NCBI GenBank assembly: GCA_025517485.1
Contig: JAOPKB010000026.1
Coordinates: forward strand, 1 to 32,958
Source: Natronoglomus mannanivorans
GTDB taxonomy: Archaea; Halobacteriota; Halobacteria; Halobacteriales; Natrialbaceae
Direction: 5' to 3'
DNA: 32,958 bases
How positions within the stretch are numbered: position 1 is the first letter of the stretch; every line of letters starts with the position of its first letter. The notes under the pieces were generated by a model, which was given only the letters and a program-made list of their open reading frames with translations, did no database searches and was not told the origin of the DNA. Below, one piece after another: positions 16,290-24,972 of the stretch. Position numbers and translations under genes: made by a program.

Positions 16290-18662
16290 TCAGGTATCTT
16301 CGCCGCCTATCTCTTCGAATTCGTCGACAATCTGATCGAGGAGTGACGAGTCTTCTAATTCTGCTTCCGAGTGCGGTAGACTTTCGGCAGTATCATCGGA
16401 CTTAGCTGATGACGCGGCAGTCTCGACGAGCTCGGCGTCCTCGAGTGCACTCTGCCAGGAGGAGTAGTGTCTGTAGTACGTGCTCAACCCGTACTCGCCG
16501 TGTTGGTCGACGTCGGTCGTCTTCGGTACGTATCCAAGTTCGTCAGCGAGTTCTCGGAGTGATTCGCGCAGAGCAGTTTTGTCTCCCGATTGTCTCTGTT
16601 TGCGCTGCTTCGGTGGTATGCCAGCTAATTTTAGCGCTTCCGTCCAGCTATCGTAGTATTCGTAGCACTCTTGGGGATTCGTTCCTGTTTCGCGGGTCGC
16701 GGACATAGTCGGCGCCTCCCCGCTCTCCTCGAAATATGCCTGAAGTGCCGCAAGAAACGACCTCGCGTCCGCGAAGGTTTCCTCCCAGACGCCGCTCCAG
16801 CTATCGATTTGCTGCGGGAAGTGATCCGTGTCGAGTTCGGCTGCAATGAACGCATCTTCGAGTGTCTCGAAAATCGCAACGTACGATGGAATCGTATAGC
16901 GTCCGAAGAGAGCAACGTCTCGCGGCCAGACACGTCCGTCAACGACCTCTGCGACACTCTCGAGGTCGGAGACTAACTGCGATCGTTCTCTCCCCGCCTG
17001 AAGGTGATCCGCACCAACTTCAGTAACCGTCGACGAGAGATCCAGTACCCCATCATTTTCGAGCACTACTTCGTACATCTCTGATGGCCAGACACCGAAT
17101 TTTCGAATCTCGTCGCGATCTGGCACGTGTCCAAGGTCGAACGCCATTCTATAGACATCGTCGACGAGTACGGACTCGTGATCGAATCGTTCCTCACAGA
17201 GATGGTTTGCACGGCTGATCGTCTTTCTCGTCAGCTCTGGCGCGAAATACTCGGCCGGAATCCCCTGATCGACTTCGACACCTACCATACGAAGTGCAGT
17301 CGTCCAGCTCCCGAATCGCCGGAGCGCCGATTCAACAGGAAGATAACCGGATTCGCGGAAATCCTCTACCGTGGGTGGTCGCCCGATAGAAGCACCGACT
17401 CGCTCAATATCCTCGAGGATTTCGCGGTTGGTTGGCGACACAGCAGTGATCGTATCGGAGTCAGCATCCTCGACGTCCTGCTCGAAGACAGTCTCCCAGG
17501 ACTCGAATGAGTCGAGGTATTGCTCGAGCGAGTGATCAGTCAGTGCAACCACTTCGTCGATGAGCGGCCGCCGACCGAGAATTTCGGCTAGTTCACACGC
17601 ATGGTCACCGAGGATTTCCGGTGGTACCTCACCGATTCGGTCATTTCGGGGACTTCGGTATTCTCGAGGATCGAGTTGCGACGCGAACTCGAAGGTATCG
17701 AAAATCGAGCCAAACTGAGCGTCGTAGTGTTTTTCATCGAGAATACCACGGTATTCGAACGCCTCTCGTAACTGATCGTGGTTGTCCCACTCTATGCTGT
17801 GTCTACGTTTGACTGTGAACACATCTCTGAGAAGTTCCGTATGCGATGGGATCGTCGTGTTTCCGTCTACCGGATCCGTGAGTGATCCTGACGGGGATAA
17901 ATCGCGTTCGGAGGGAACATCTGCCGCCTCGAGAGCATTTGAGACAGAACCAAACTCGTTGCTGAACGTGCGGACTCTAGTCTCGGTATAGTGTTCAATC
18001 TCAGTTTCATTGGGCCGATGGCCGAGAGCTGCCGCCAGTAATTCGAGTTCAGTGATGAGCTCCCGTGTCGTATCGATCCGGTTTGGGTCCAGTTCAGCGG
18101 ACCGCAACGCGACTTCCCACGATGGGAATCGAGTGTCGTATATCTCAGTGTTGATTGCGCCGTGTGCAGTCGCGAATTCGTGACTTGGGGGTGTGTCGAG
18201 TTCGTCTGTGAGACGCTCTAACTCCTCGATAACGTCTGTGGGTGACACGTAGTTCGGCACGTCCGCGAGGTCAATCCCGGCTTCCAAGATAACGGCAGTC
18301 CAAGAGCCGAAAGACGAAATCGTTTCGTCGTAGGATTGTCGGCCATACGAGTTGAGGTTCTTGATGCTTGGGCTGTGGCCAAGGTGAGTAACGATGCGCA
18401 CGAGGTCGCCGATTAAACGTTCGCGTTGCTGAGCATCGTCAGCGCCGGCAGTGTACACTGTTGGATCGGGATTTTTCACGACATACTCACAGCCGGCCTC
18501 GAGACAGGCTTGTGCCAGCGAGCCGAAACGAGAGACGAATAGCTCAAAATTGAGCTCGTCAACCTGTTCGATGTAGGTCGGTTCTATCGGTCCATCTACC
18601 TGATCGCGAATCTGTCGGAGAACGTGTCGGAGTGACTCGTCACCCAGCGAGAGAGTACTCAT
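16290..18662 (-). CDS. homing-endonuclease-associated (HNH-associated) repeat protein
   Basis: This 790-residue protein is built from about eleven degenerate units of 60-75 residues. Each has a GHxP-type helix start, then an aromatic (S)FGSW motif and an AL..AG(V/I/L) helix. Examples are SFGSWTAVILEAGI, RFPSWEVALRSAEL, RFGSWTTALRMVGV, YDSWTEALKLAGI and YSSWQSALEDAEL. These match the helical repeats found next to HNH/homing endonucleases, which bind DNA in a modular way. No HNH, GIY-YIG or other catalytic motif is evident, so it may be a DNA-recognition or scaffold protein. It lies 123 bp after the PD-(D/E)XK nuclease gene on the same strand, so it may act with it. Confidence 0.8.
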   Translation of the reverse strand: MSTLSLGDESLRHVLRQIRDQVDGPIEPTYIEQVDELNFELFVSRFGSLAQACLEAGCEYVVKNPDPTVYTAGADDAQQRERLIGDLVRIVTHLGHSPSIKNLNSYGRQSYDETISSFGSWTAVILEAGIDLADVPNYVSPTDVIEELERLTDELDTPPSHEFATAHGAINTEIYDTRFPSWEVALRSAELDPNRIDTTRELITELELLAAALGHRPNETEIEHYTETRVRTFSNEFGSVSNALEAADVPSERDLSPSGSLTDPVDGNTTIPSHTELLRDVFTVKRRHSIEWDNHDQLREAFEYRGILDEKHYDAQFGSIFDTFEFASQLDPREYRSPRNDRIGEVPPEILGDHACELAEILGRRPLIDEVVALTDHSLEQYLDSFESWETVFEQDVEDADSDTITAVSPTNREILEDIERVGASIGRPPTVEDFRESGYLPVESALRRFGSWTTALRMVGVEVDQGIPAEYFAPELTRKTISRANHLCEERFDHESVLVDDVYRMAFDLGHVPDRDEIRKFGVWPSEMYEVVLENDGVLDLSSTVTEVGADHLQAGRERSQLVSDLESVAEVVDGRVWPRDVALFGRYTIPSYVAIFETLEDAFIAAELDTDHFPQQIDSWSGVWEETFADARSFLAALQAYFEESGEAPTMSATRETGTNPQECYEYYDSWTEALKLAGIPPKQRKQRQSGDKTALRESLRELADELGYVPKTTDVDQHGEYGLSTYYRHYSSWQSALEDAELVETAASSAKSDDTAESLPHSEAELEDSSLLDQIVDEFEEIGGEDT

Positions 18663-18785
18663 ATAAGTTATATCGGAAGTTGTGATTGGTGTTGTATATC
18701 TGTTTTCATCAAATGTTTGTCTATCCTGATGAGGAGAATAATAATCCTATGAGTCTGCGATCGGACCTGTAGGCTACGATTCATA

Positions 18786-19934
18786 CTAGTCCGGATAGAG
18801 CCGAGGATGTGTGAATTCGTGAAGTGCGAGAAGGTTGTCTGCGATGAGCTCTGTCAGTGAAGGATCTGCGAGCTCTCGAGAGTCGTACTCCACGACGAGC
18901 TGTACCCGCTCGAGGTGCTGAAGCGTATCTGCCTCCGTCAACAACGACGTAATCTCGCTCTCGTCGGTAAACCGTTCGACGACGTGGAAATTTCGACCGG
19001 TGTGCAGGAGTTGGTAGTCGCTCTCGTCGACGAACTGAGCGATGTCGTCGGCATTCTCGGTAAGTGATCGCTGATCCGAGTCGTTCTGGTTCGGACTCAA
19101 CGAGTAGCCGACTCGGACGATGGGCGTCGTCTGCTCTTCGACGTAGAACGCGACGAAGAGATAGTGTTGGTACTTGTTGTTGATCGCGAAATCCTGCTCG
19201 CCGTACGCGATCCAGAGATGAGACGAGACGAACTGCAACTCTGCGGGAAAGCGATTGAAGTCCTGAGAGATGCCGTCTCGCCACATGTTCTTCGCCTGCA
19301 ATCCTCGATCACCGAGTCTACCCTCGAGTTCGCGGTGAAACTTCGCGATGTGACTGTAGTATCGCTTCGAGAGCGACCAGATCCGTGGCAGGTCGTCGAG
19401 CAATTGTTCGGAGAACCCGGTGAACGGGGCGTAACCTTCCTCCTCGAGCTTCGTTCGGAGGAGTTCGAGTAGCCCAATTTGTGTCCTCGTAAGTTCCGTC
19501 CGATCACAGTTCGAGATTCGAAGTGCGACGTCTCGCCATCCGAGCCACTGGACGTGTTCGAGTTCGAGTTCGTCCAATCCATCGGGCCTGGATTTGTGTC
19601 CCGATACGAGGAGCAAGTGCGTCTGTGCGTTTCCATACTTTACCAATTCCTCGTGTTCTGCTTGGAGCTGCTCTGAATCGAAATCTGCACCTCGTTTCGA
19701 CTCGATCATGATCGTCGTGTTCGAATCTTCGATCAGTACGTCCGGAACCCGTTCGGCCCGTGGGTTGAGTCGAGTGTGGAACGTGACCATCGCATCGTCG
19801 GAGAGCTCCCCGTCCGGTAGCCTGAGGACGGCCTCGAGCACCTGTGATCCCGCTAATTCCAGAATTCCGAAGACGATTCGCGTCAGATCGTCCTCGGTCT
19901 CGATATCGAAGTACCTCGAGAGTACGTCGCTCAT
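18786..19934 (-). CDS. PD-(D/E)XK-type nuclease-like protein
   Basis: This 382-residue protein starts at ATG 19932-19934. A PD-(D/E)XK active site is readable near the N-terminus. D65 is in RVPDVLIED, then comes the E-x-K of TIMIESKRG (E78, K80), with hydrophobic beta-strands around both. A preceding helix (TRIVFGILELAG) and following helix (DSEQLQAEHEELVKYG) fit the fold. The remaining 280 residues are mixed alpha/beta with a SHLWIAYGEQDFAINNKYQHYLFVAFYVEE segment and match nothing I recognise. It may be a restriction- or defence-type endonuclease. Loss of activity cannot be excluded without structure comparison. Confidence 0.75.
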   Translation of the reverse strand: MSDVLSRYFDIETEDDLTRIVFGILELAGSQVLEAVLRLPDGELSDDAMVTFHTRLNPRAERVPDVLIEDSNTTIMIESKRGADFDSEQLQAEHEELVKYGNAQTHLLLVSGHKSRPDGLDELELEHVQWLGWRDVALRISNCDRTELTRTQIGLLELLRTKLEEEGYAPFTGFSEQLLDDLPRIWSLSKRYYSHIAKFHRELEGRLGDRGLQAKNMWRDGISQDFNRFPAELQFVSSHLWIAYGEQDFAINNKYQHYLFVAFYVEEQTTPIVRVGYSLSPNQNDSDQRSLTENADDIAQFVDESDYQLLHTGRNFHVVERFTDESEITSLLTEADTLQHLERVQLVVEYDSRELADPSLTELIADNLLALHEFTHPRLYPD

Positions 19935-19948
19935 ACCGTGATAACGGT
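19935..19948. promoter_or_regulatory. 14-bp palindromic site abutting the nuclease start
   Basis: ACCGTGATAACGGT (ACCGT-GATA-ACGGT) ends exactly at the ATG of the nuclease gene. It would lie in the first bases of a leaderless transcript or overlap the initiation region. A repressor operator is a reasonable reading; no regulator is identified. Confidence 0.4.
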
Positions 19949-20038
19949 CATCTGGTACTTGAACGTATCACGACTGCCGAACGACGACAATCAGAACGCT
20001 ACTAAGAGGTCACGGTGTCCTCACGGGAACTTGCTTGT

Positions 20039-20257
20039 TCAACGACGCACGATCTGTGTGTAGAGGACTGCACTTGTACGGAATTCGAGGGACAACTTCG
20101 GTCGCTGGAAGAACGGTACGACATCTCCACGAGTGGGCGGGCTCGAGAACTCGGCCGAACCGTCGCCCAGTTGCGGGGCTAACGCTCGACTCATCCTCAC
20201 TAGTTTTAGGTACTCGAGGAACAGCCGTTCGTCGAGCCCTTGTTCGGGCTCAGTCAT
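20039..20257 (-). CDS. small hypothetical protein coupled to the pentapeptide-repeat gene
   Basis: A 72-residue frame begins at ATG 20257 and overlaps the end of the upstream gene by 8 nt. The product starts MTEPEQGLDERLFLEYLKLV, a likely amphipathic helix, and ends in a basic FRTSAVLYTQIVRR. Composition is normal, and the overlap favours a real, translationally coupled gene. I do not recognise a family. It may be the remaining N-terminal part of a longer protein. Confidence 0.5.
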   Translation of the reverse strand: MTEPEQGLDERLFLEYLKLVRMSRALAPQLGDGSAEFSSPPTRGDVVPFFQRPKLSLEFRTSAVLYTQIVRR

Positions 20258-21698
20258 CGACTCGAGCGGACGCGACTAACACCGGCAAGAATCCCGCAAT
20301 GAGCTGCGACTGTGGTGCGTCTTGCTGAAGCAGGGATGCCTGAAGCGCCTGACGTCGAAGCATCGCAGTACAATATTCACCGTGCGTTCCGACCGATGGC
20401 CCGGATTCGAACGCGTCGTCGGTTGCGGGAATCGCGATCAAGTGATCGGCCTCGTCGACGTCGCTCGAGAGATGGCTGAACCGTATTCGATCTTCGTCCG
20501 GCGAAATCGCGTAAACGCCGACCAACGAGACGCCATCGAGGATCGATTCCGCGGATCCGTCTCGAGAACCGATCGAGAACCCGAAGACGAGCATCGTGTT
20601 CGTCTCGAGCGACGACTCGAGTTCTGCGACGGCGGTCCGCGCCAGTTCGAGTGCGTCGCGCGTCGTTTGATACCAGTCGGCCGCGTCGATGTGCTTCAGT
20701 TCGTAAGTGAGACGGGTGGCGACCGTGGGTTCCGGTTCGACCAGGGACGCCATCGCCGGCGGAACGGCCGGCGAATTTTGAACGTCGGCGAACGGGATCG
20801 TGTGATCGATGTTCTCGAGTTTTTCCGATCGTGCGACGACGATTCGTCGATCACTCGGCAGGTTCATCGCTTCCGCGTGTGGGAACACTGCAACGTCTAG
20901 GTTCGGTGGCACGGCGAATCGTGTCCCTTCGAAGTCGGGACGAGCATAAAATTCGGTACCGTCGACAGTCACGGGCCCTTTGAATCTCGTATCAGTGAAA
21001 TCGCCGCTTCCGGCGAACGAAGCGCCGTCGAACGTCGTTTTGCCGTGAACCGCACCGTTCCGGAACGTCGAGTGAGCGTCGAAGTGTGTTTCGCCGAAGT
21101 CCGCGTTACCGGTGACCGTCGCCGAGAACTGGAAGTGCTTCTCGAACGTCACACCGCGTGCATCGAGATCACCGTCGATCGTCGACCCATGGAGGAAGAC
21201 TTGATCTTCGAAGTGAGAACCCACAATCGAGACCGAGCCCTCGAAGTCGGCGTCTCTGAAGTGAGCCTGACCTGCGAATCGACTACTAGTTGCGTCTACC
21301 GAACCCGAAAACCGCCCGTGGACGAACCACGCTTCGTCCTCGAACGTCGCCTCGTTCAGGAGAAATTCCGTCACATCCAGCCGTGCCAGTGAGAAGGATG
21401 TGTAGGCTTCGAATACGCAGTTTCGTACGTCGACACGGTCCCCAGTACACTGAAGATCCTCGAAATCGACTTCGTCACCGAATCTTGCGTCCGCCGCGAC
21501 GAAGTCGCCGGCGATCGTCGTGTGTTGAAACGCGGCCGTTTCGGAGACCGTGCTCCCGGAAATGTCGAATTGGTCGTCGAACCGACCGTTGCTAAACCGG
21601 AGTTCGCCGTCGACGTCGATCTCCCTGTAGGATGCGATACCACCGACATCGATGTCGGCGAAATCCGCGAGTAACCGCGACTTCGGGAGGGCTTCCAT
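20250..21698 (-). CDS. pentapeptide-repeat-like beta-helix protein with C-terminal alpha/beta domain
   Basis: This 482-residue protein starts at ATG 21698. Residues about 20-275 repeat a five-residue rhythm with Phe/Val every fifth position and D/A/S between (RFDDQFDISGSTVSE, FRDADFEGSVSIVGSHFEDQVFLHGSTIDG), the pattern of a right-handed quadrilateral beta-helix. Residues about 330-482 form a separate domain (NTMLVFGFSIGSRDGS, HLIAIPATDDAFESG, AGFLPVLVASARV) that I cannot name. Pentapeptide proteins often mimic DNA or act as scaffolds, but none of this is specific here. The nuclease gene downstream on the same strand is only about 100 bp from the small coupled gene. Confidence 0.7.
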   Translation of the reverse strand: MEALPKSRLLADFADIDVGGIASYREIDVDGELRFSNGRFDDQFDISGSTVSETAAFQHTTIAGDFVAADARFGDEVDFEDLQCTGDRVDVRNCVFEAYTSFSLARLDVTEFLLNEATFEDEAWFVHGRFSGSVDATSSRFAGQAHFRDADFEGSVSIVGSHFEDQVFLHGSTIDGDLDARGVTFEKHFQFSATVTGNADFGETHFDAHSTFRNGAVHGKTTFDGASFAGSGDFTDTRFKGPVTVDGTEFYARPDFEGTRFAVPPNLDVAVFPHAEAMNLPSDRRIVVARSEKLENIDHTIPFADVQNSPAVPPAMASLVEPEPTVATRLTYELKHIDAADWYQTTRDALELARTAVAELESSLETNTMLVFGFSIGSRDGSAESILDGVSLVGVYAISPDEDRIRFSHLSSDVDEADHLIAIPATDDAFESGPSVGTHGEYCTAMLRRQALQASLLQQDAPQSQLIAGFLPVLVASARVDD

Positions 21699-21873
21699 CC
21701 GGTCAGACTACCGGGCGAACCTGTAACTCTCTGAGGGTTTCAACAGAGCCGCTCGTGTTCATATTCGGGAAACCGATTCTCGAGACGTGCAACCCAGGGG
21801 CAGTTGGGTCGAAAAATGCTCCGCTTCGTTCTATTCAATTAGAATTACGACAAGTGCGTTCATCTGACAATTC

Positions 21874-22854
21874 TTATGTACTGCTTCGGAACTCGAATCG
21901 AGCACCTCCCTCAATACTTTCTGCGAGAGTGACCTCAAGATTATGTTCGGTGGCAACTCGTTTAACAATCGTCAGGCCAATGCCACTCCCACCATAGCCC
22001 GTCGTAAATCCGTGCTCGAACACCTGCTCTCGATCCTCACGAGAGATCCCTTTTCCTGTGTCCTCGACGTAAAAACCGTCATCCATAGGGCCGACTCGTA
22101 CAGTCACATTCTCACCACCATGGCCAACTGCGTTTCTGAACAAGTTCTCGAAGAGTGCCTGCAGCTGGCTTCGATCCCCGATAGTAATACAGTCCTGCGT
22201 TTGGAGTGTTGCCGTCCGAGTATCAATTAGTTCCCAAGCGTTCAATGCAATCGTCGCCACCGAGATCGGTTTGTACTCTCGAGCTGGACTGCTGGGTCGA
22301 GCAAGTTCCGTCATATCTACGAGAAGGTCCTCCACTCGCTCTAGCGCCTCTTCGATCCCATCGAGACATTCATCATCTCCAGTCTCGCGGTACTGTTCAA
22401 GTTCTCCGAACGCGATCGAGAGCGGATTTCGAAGATCATGGGAAAGCATACTCGCAAACTGATCTAAGCGCTCGTTTTGCCGTTTGAGCTCCTGCGAGGT
22501 TTGACGAATCTCTGTTACTTCTTGGGTTACTAGTATCCCGTATGGATTCCCATCGATTTCTACTGGTCTCGTCTCGATATGATGAACGCGATCATCGTAA
22601 TCAACATCGAACGAATGAGACTCGCCATCAATCGTCGCATTGAGCTCCGACTCCAATTCACTCGCCGTTTCTTCAGGAAAGAGGTCAGAAAGCTGCTTGT
22701 CGACCATCTCCATCGCTTTCCGGCCTGAAAACGGGAGAGTCTCAGGTCCAACAATACGGTAGTAAAGAGCAGCGTCAAACAACACAAAAACTCCATTCGG
22801 AAAATTATTGACTAATACTTGATGACCGTTCGGCGGTGGGTGTTGACTTTTCAT
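21874..22854 (-). CDS. PAS-containing sensor histidine kinase
   Basis: This 326-residue protein starts at ATG 22852-22854 (MKSQHPPPNGHQVLVN). An ATG at 22956 is in frame, but the added segment is hydrophobic and not family-like. Residues 10-118 form a PAS domain. The HisKA domain follows with H-box SMLSHDLRNPLS (phosphoacceptor H139). The HATPase domain has an N-box FENLFRNAVGHGG, G1 VEDTGKGIS and G2 GYGGSGIGLTIVKRV. It is a soluble sensor kinase of the haloarchaeal type. No response regulator is adjacent, and the signal is unknown. Confidence 0.88.
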   Translation of the reverse strand: MKSQHPPPNGHQVLVNNFPNGVFVLFDAALYYRIVGPETLPFSGRKAMEMVDKQLSDLFPEETASELESELNATIDGESHSFDVDYDDRVHHIETRPVEIDGNPYGILVTQEVTEIRQTSQELKRQNERLDQFASMLSHDLRNPLSIAFGELEQYRETGDDECLDGIEEALERVEDLLVDMTELARPSSPAREYKPISVATIALNAWELIDTRTATLQTQDCITIGDRSQLQALFENLFRNAVGHGGENVTVRVGPMDDGFYVEDTGKGISREDREQVFEHGFTTGYGGSGIGLTIVKRVATEHNLEVTLAESIEGGARFEFRSST

Positions 22855-23006
22855 GAGCGACGTTAGTAACGCCCACAAGGATTTACCATATGTTAAGATT
22901 AGTGGATCGAATAACAGAGGAATTTTCGGTAGTGACGAGTAATAGTCATCAGACAACCGTTTCTTTTACTCACAAATTCATAAAATCCCATTTTCTGGTT
23001 ATAACC

Positions 23007-23949
23007 ATGACTGATACAGACGAGAGGTTACTATCAAAATCATTTGATGACCTGAAAGTCAATATCATCTTATATGTTCCCGAGACAGATGAGATAATTT
23101 CAATAATCTCTCGCAAAAAAAGGTTGTTTGATTGTATTCGAGCTGCTGTTGACGGAGAGGAGCAGGAATTTGAATGGCAAATCAAACGGGCGGCAGGGGA
23201 ATTAATCTGGGTTCACGCCTGCCTCAACAACACCACGTTTGGGAGATCCACATCTGTTATTGCTAAAATTCGTGACATCACCGAGTACAAAGCGCGAGAA
23301 CGGCGACTTCATCTCTTGAGCCGAGTCGTTCGCCACAATCTCCGAAACGAGACTAACGTGCTCCTGGTCTATGCTGACAGGCTGAAAAGCGCCATCGAAA
23401 ACGAGACGCTAGAGGAGGAGGTAGAGACGTTCTTGGAGATTGCCATCGAAATCGGTACATTGAGCGACTCGATTCAACAGGTCGAAGAGATCGCGGAACC
23501 TGACGCAATAGAACGTTCACTAACGGATCTTTGAAAGATGGCCGAGGAAACCATTGAGGAAATTCAATCTGAGTACCCAGAAGCTGAACTGACTGTCGAT
23601 ATTCAATCAGATACGTCAGTGAATGTCGATAGATGTCTCCGTTACGCCGTGAACCACGCACTTGAAAACGCGATCGTCCACGATGACCATGAAACACTAT
23701 TGTCACAGTGGTTGTGAAGGAGACAGCTGGTCAAGGAGTGATTCAAATCATCGATAGCAGACCAGTGATTCCGAACGTCGAGATCAAGGTTCTCAAAGAA
23801 GAGGTCTTACAAGTACGACGTATCATGGGTCTGGCGTCGGTTTGTGGGTAATGCAGTGGTGTGTTGACGCTCTCGGTGGTGAACTCCTCTTTGAGGAAAA
23901 CGACCCCCGTGGAAACGTCGTCCGATTCTTCCTCCCTCGAGTTAACTAG
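23007..23949 (+). pseudogene. decayed PAS/histidine kinase gene
   Basis: The frame starts at ATG 23007 (MTDTDERLLSKSFDDLKV). It encodes a PAS-type region, then an H-box LLSRVVRHNLRNETNVLLVYADRL, as in haloarchaeal kinases. A TGA at 23532-23534 interrupts it. The same frame continues (MAEETIEEIQSEYPEAEL...), including an N-box-like NHALENAIVHDD. Near 23690 the frame must shift to read IVTVVVKETAGQG. Near 23810 it must shift again to read the G2 box YHGSGVGLW, then VDALGGELLFEE and a terminal FFLPRVN before TAG 23947-23949. One nonsense codon and two frameshifts make it non-functional. It is also unusually AT-rich. Confidence 0.75.
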
Positions 23950-24670
23950 GAATGCTGAGTCCGTCGTGCGCCTTCCCTCCTAAGTGGATTTGAGAACATC
24001 TCTCATCGAGGTCCGACTACGTTCGATCAGTAGGATAGCATCGTTCTACTATCTGATTTCGGTTGTTACAAATTACTACCGAGCGTGGCGCGTAGATCGG
24101 ACGCTGTGTAATTGGATGCCCCTTTAGGAGCAGAGCTATGCCGTAATCCTGTGAGATAGACTTTAGTGAAAGGACCGGAGCTTCGAGGGGTGCCTCGACG
24201 GGAGAGTGTGGTGGGTGGTTGGTGGTTGAATCGACGCCCCGGTATCGATCAACTCCCGTCAATACCTACTTGGACCACCTGTTTATCAACGTGTCGAAGA
24301 GTATTCTCATCTCGTCTGATTATTCCTGTTGCTCAGATTCGGAGGCTACTTCCAATGGTTGTGACATATCCTTCACAGTAGTCATGTCGTTATTGAATGT
24401 CTCGGAGCCAACGTGAAAAACGTCGACCGATGTGTCGACGTAAGTTCACTGAACACCCCCCCCCCCCCAAAGTGTCGTTACAGAGTGTTTGACAGATGTG
24501 GGTGGTTGGATGTCTGGCAAGACAGTCAGTACACTCTGTAACTTGTGTTTTGGGAGGCAACACACATCAAACTTGTTGCCAGTTTGATACGGGTATTAGC
24601 CGACGCTATTTCCAAAACATATAATATTTCCATCAAATACTAAGAGGCTACAATATCATTCCCAACCAAG
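23950..24670. other. non-coding region with a large inverted repeat, a poly-C tract and small palindromes
   Basis: About 720 bases carry no supported gene. A minus-strand frame around 24325-24445 (TYVDTSVDVFHVGSETFNND...EQQE) has natural composition but lacks a start codon beyond an 18-codon ATG frame, so it may be a gene fragment. The region also holds CGTCGAC-N6-GTCGACG (24420-24439), a run of 13 C (24456-24468) and a 12-bp inverted repeat (24477-24542). Confidence 0.4.
24477..24542. repeat. 12-bp perfect inverted repeat, candidate cruciform or mini-element
   Basis: GTTACAGAGTGT (24477-24488) is exactly mirrored by ACACTCTGTAAC (24531-24542), with a 42-nt spacer. Inside the spacer is a smaller stem TGTCT-GGCA-AGACA (24511-24524). 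Outside, CCCAAA on the left and TTTTGGG on the right extend the symmetry imperfectly to about 90 bp. No transposase gene is nearby. Confidence 0.5.
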
Positions 24671-24805
24671 ATGGGATACGAGGATGACGAATCAGACGAC
24701 TGCGAAAAGGATGACAAGTCCACACTCGAGGAAGCATCGCAAACGGACGTCGAGGAAGCAATCGAGTCGATCGAAGATCGTGAGGGAATTGTCGCCGGAT
24801 CGTAG
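24671..24805 (+). CDS. very acidic small protein (44 aa)
   Basis: The frame ATG 24671 to TAG 24803-24805 encodes 44 residues, about 40 percent Asp/Glu, beginning MGYEDDESDDCEKDD and ending in SIEDREGIVAGS. Acidic composition of this kind is what a haloarchaeal proteome favours. An AT-rich element (ACATATAATATTT, 24617-24629) lies about 45 nt upstream. It has one cysteine and no known motif. It may be a genuine microprotein in otherwise empty DNA, but short acidic frames also arise by chance. Confidence 0.35.
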   Translation: MGYEDDESDDCEKDDKSTLEEASQTDVEEAIESIEDREGIVAGS

Positions 24806-24972
24806 CCGGCTGTTCGCCGCAAATGAATCGTCCTCTCTCCCTCATTCTCAACAATACGTAGCCACTGTCAACCGGTAGCTCCTCGAATTTTCGTGCGCCG
24901 CCTGCGGCGGCTGTGCGGAGGCGGGGGCGGTTAGTTTGAGACCTCGGCCTTCGCCACATCGCTACTATTGAG

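Noticed and set aside
16290..18662. Repeats considered as a CRISPR-like array
   Set aside because: The repetition is at protein level, with 60-75-residue degenerate units. No identical DNA repeats or regular spacers are present.
24017..24262. An 81-codon minus-strand frame considered as a gene
   Set aside because: It has no motif, an unusual His/Pro/Arg mix and no promoter, and it lies in a decayed region. I could not support it.
24456..24468. Poly-C tract as a transcription terminator
   Set aside because: Archaeal terminators are U-rich. The opposite strand gives G, not U, and no gene ends there.
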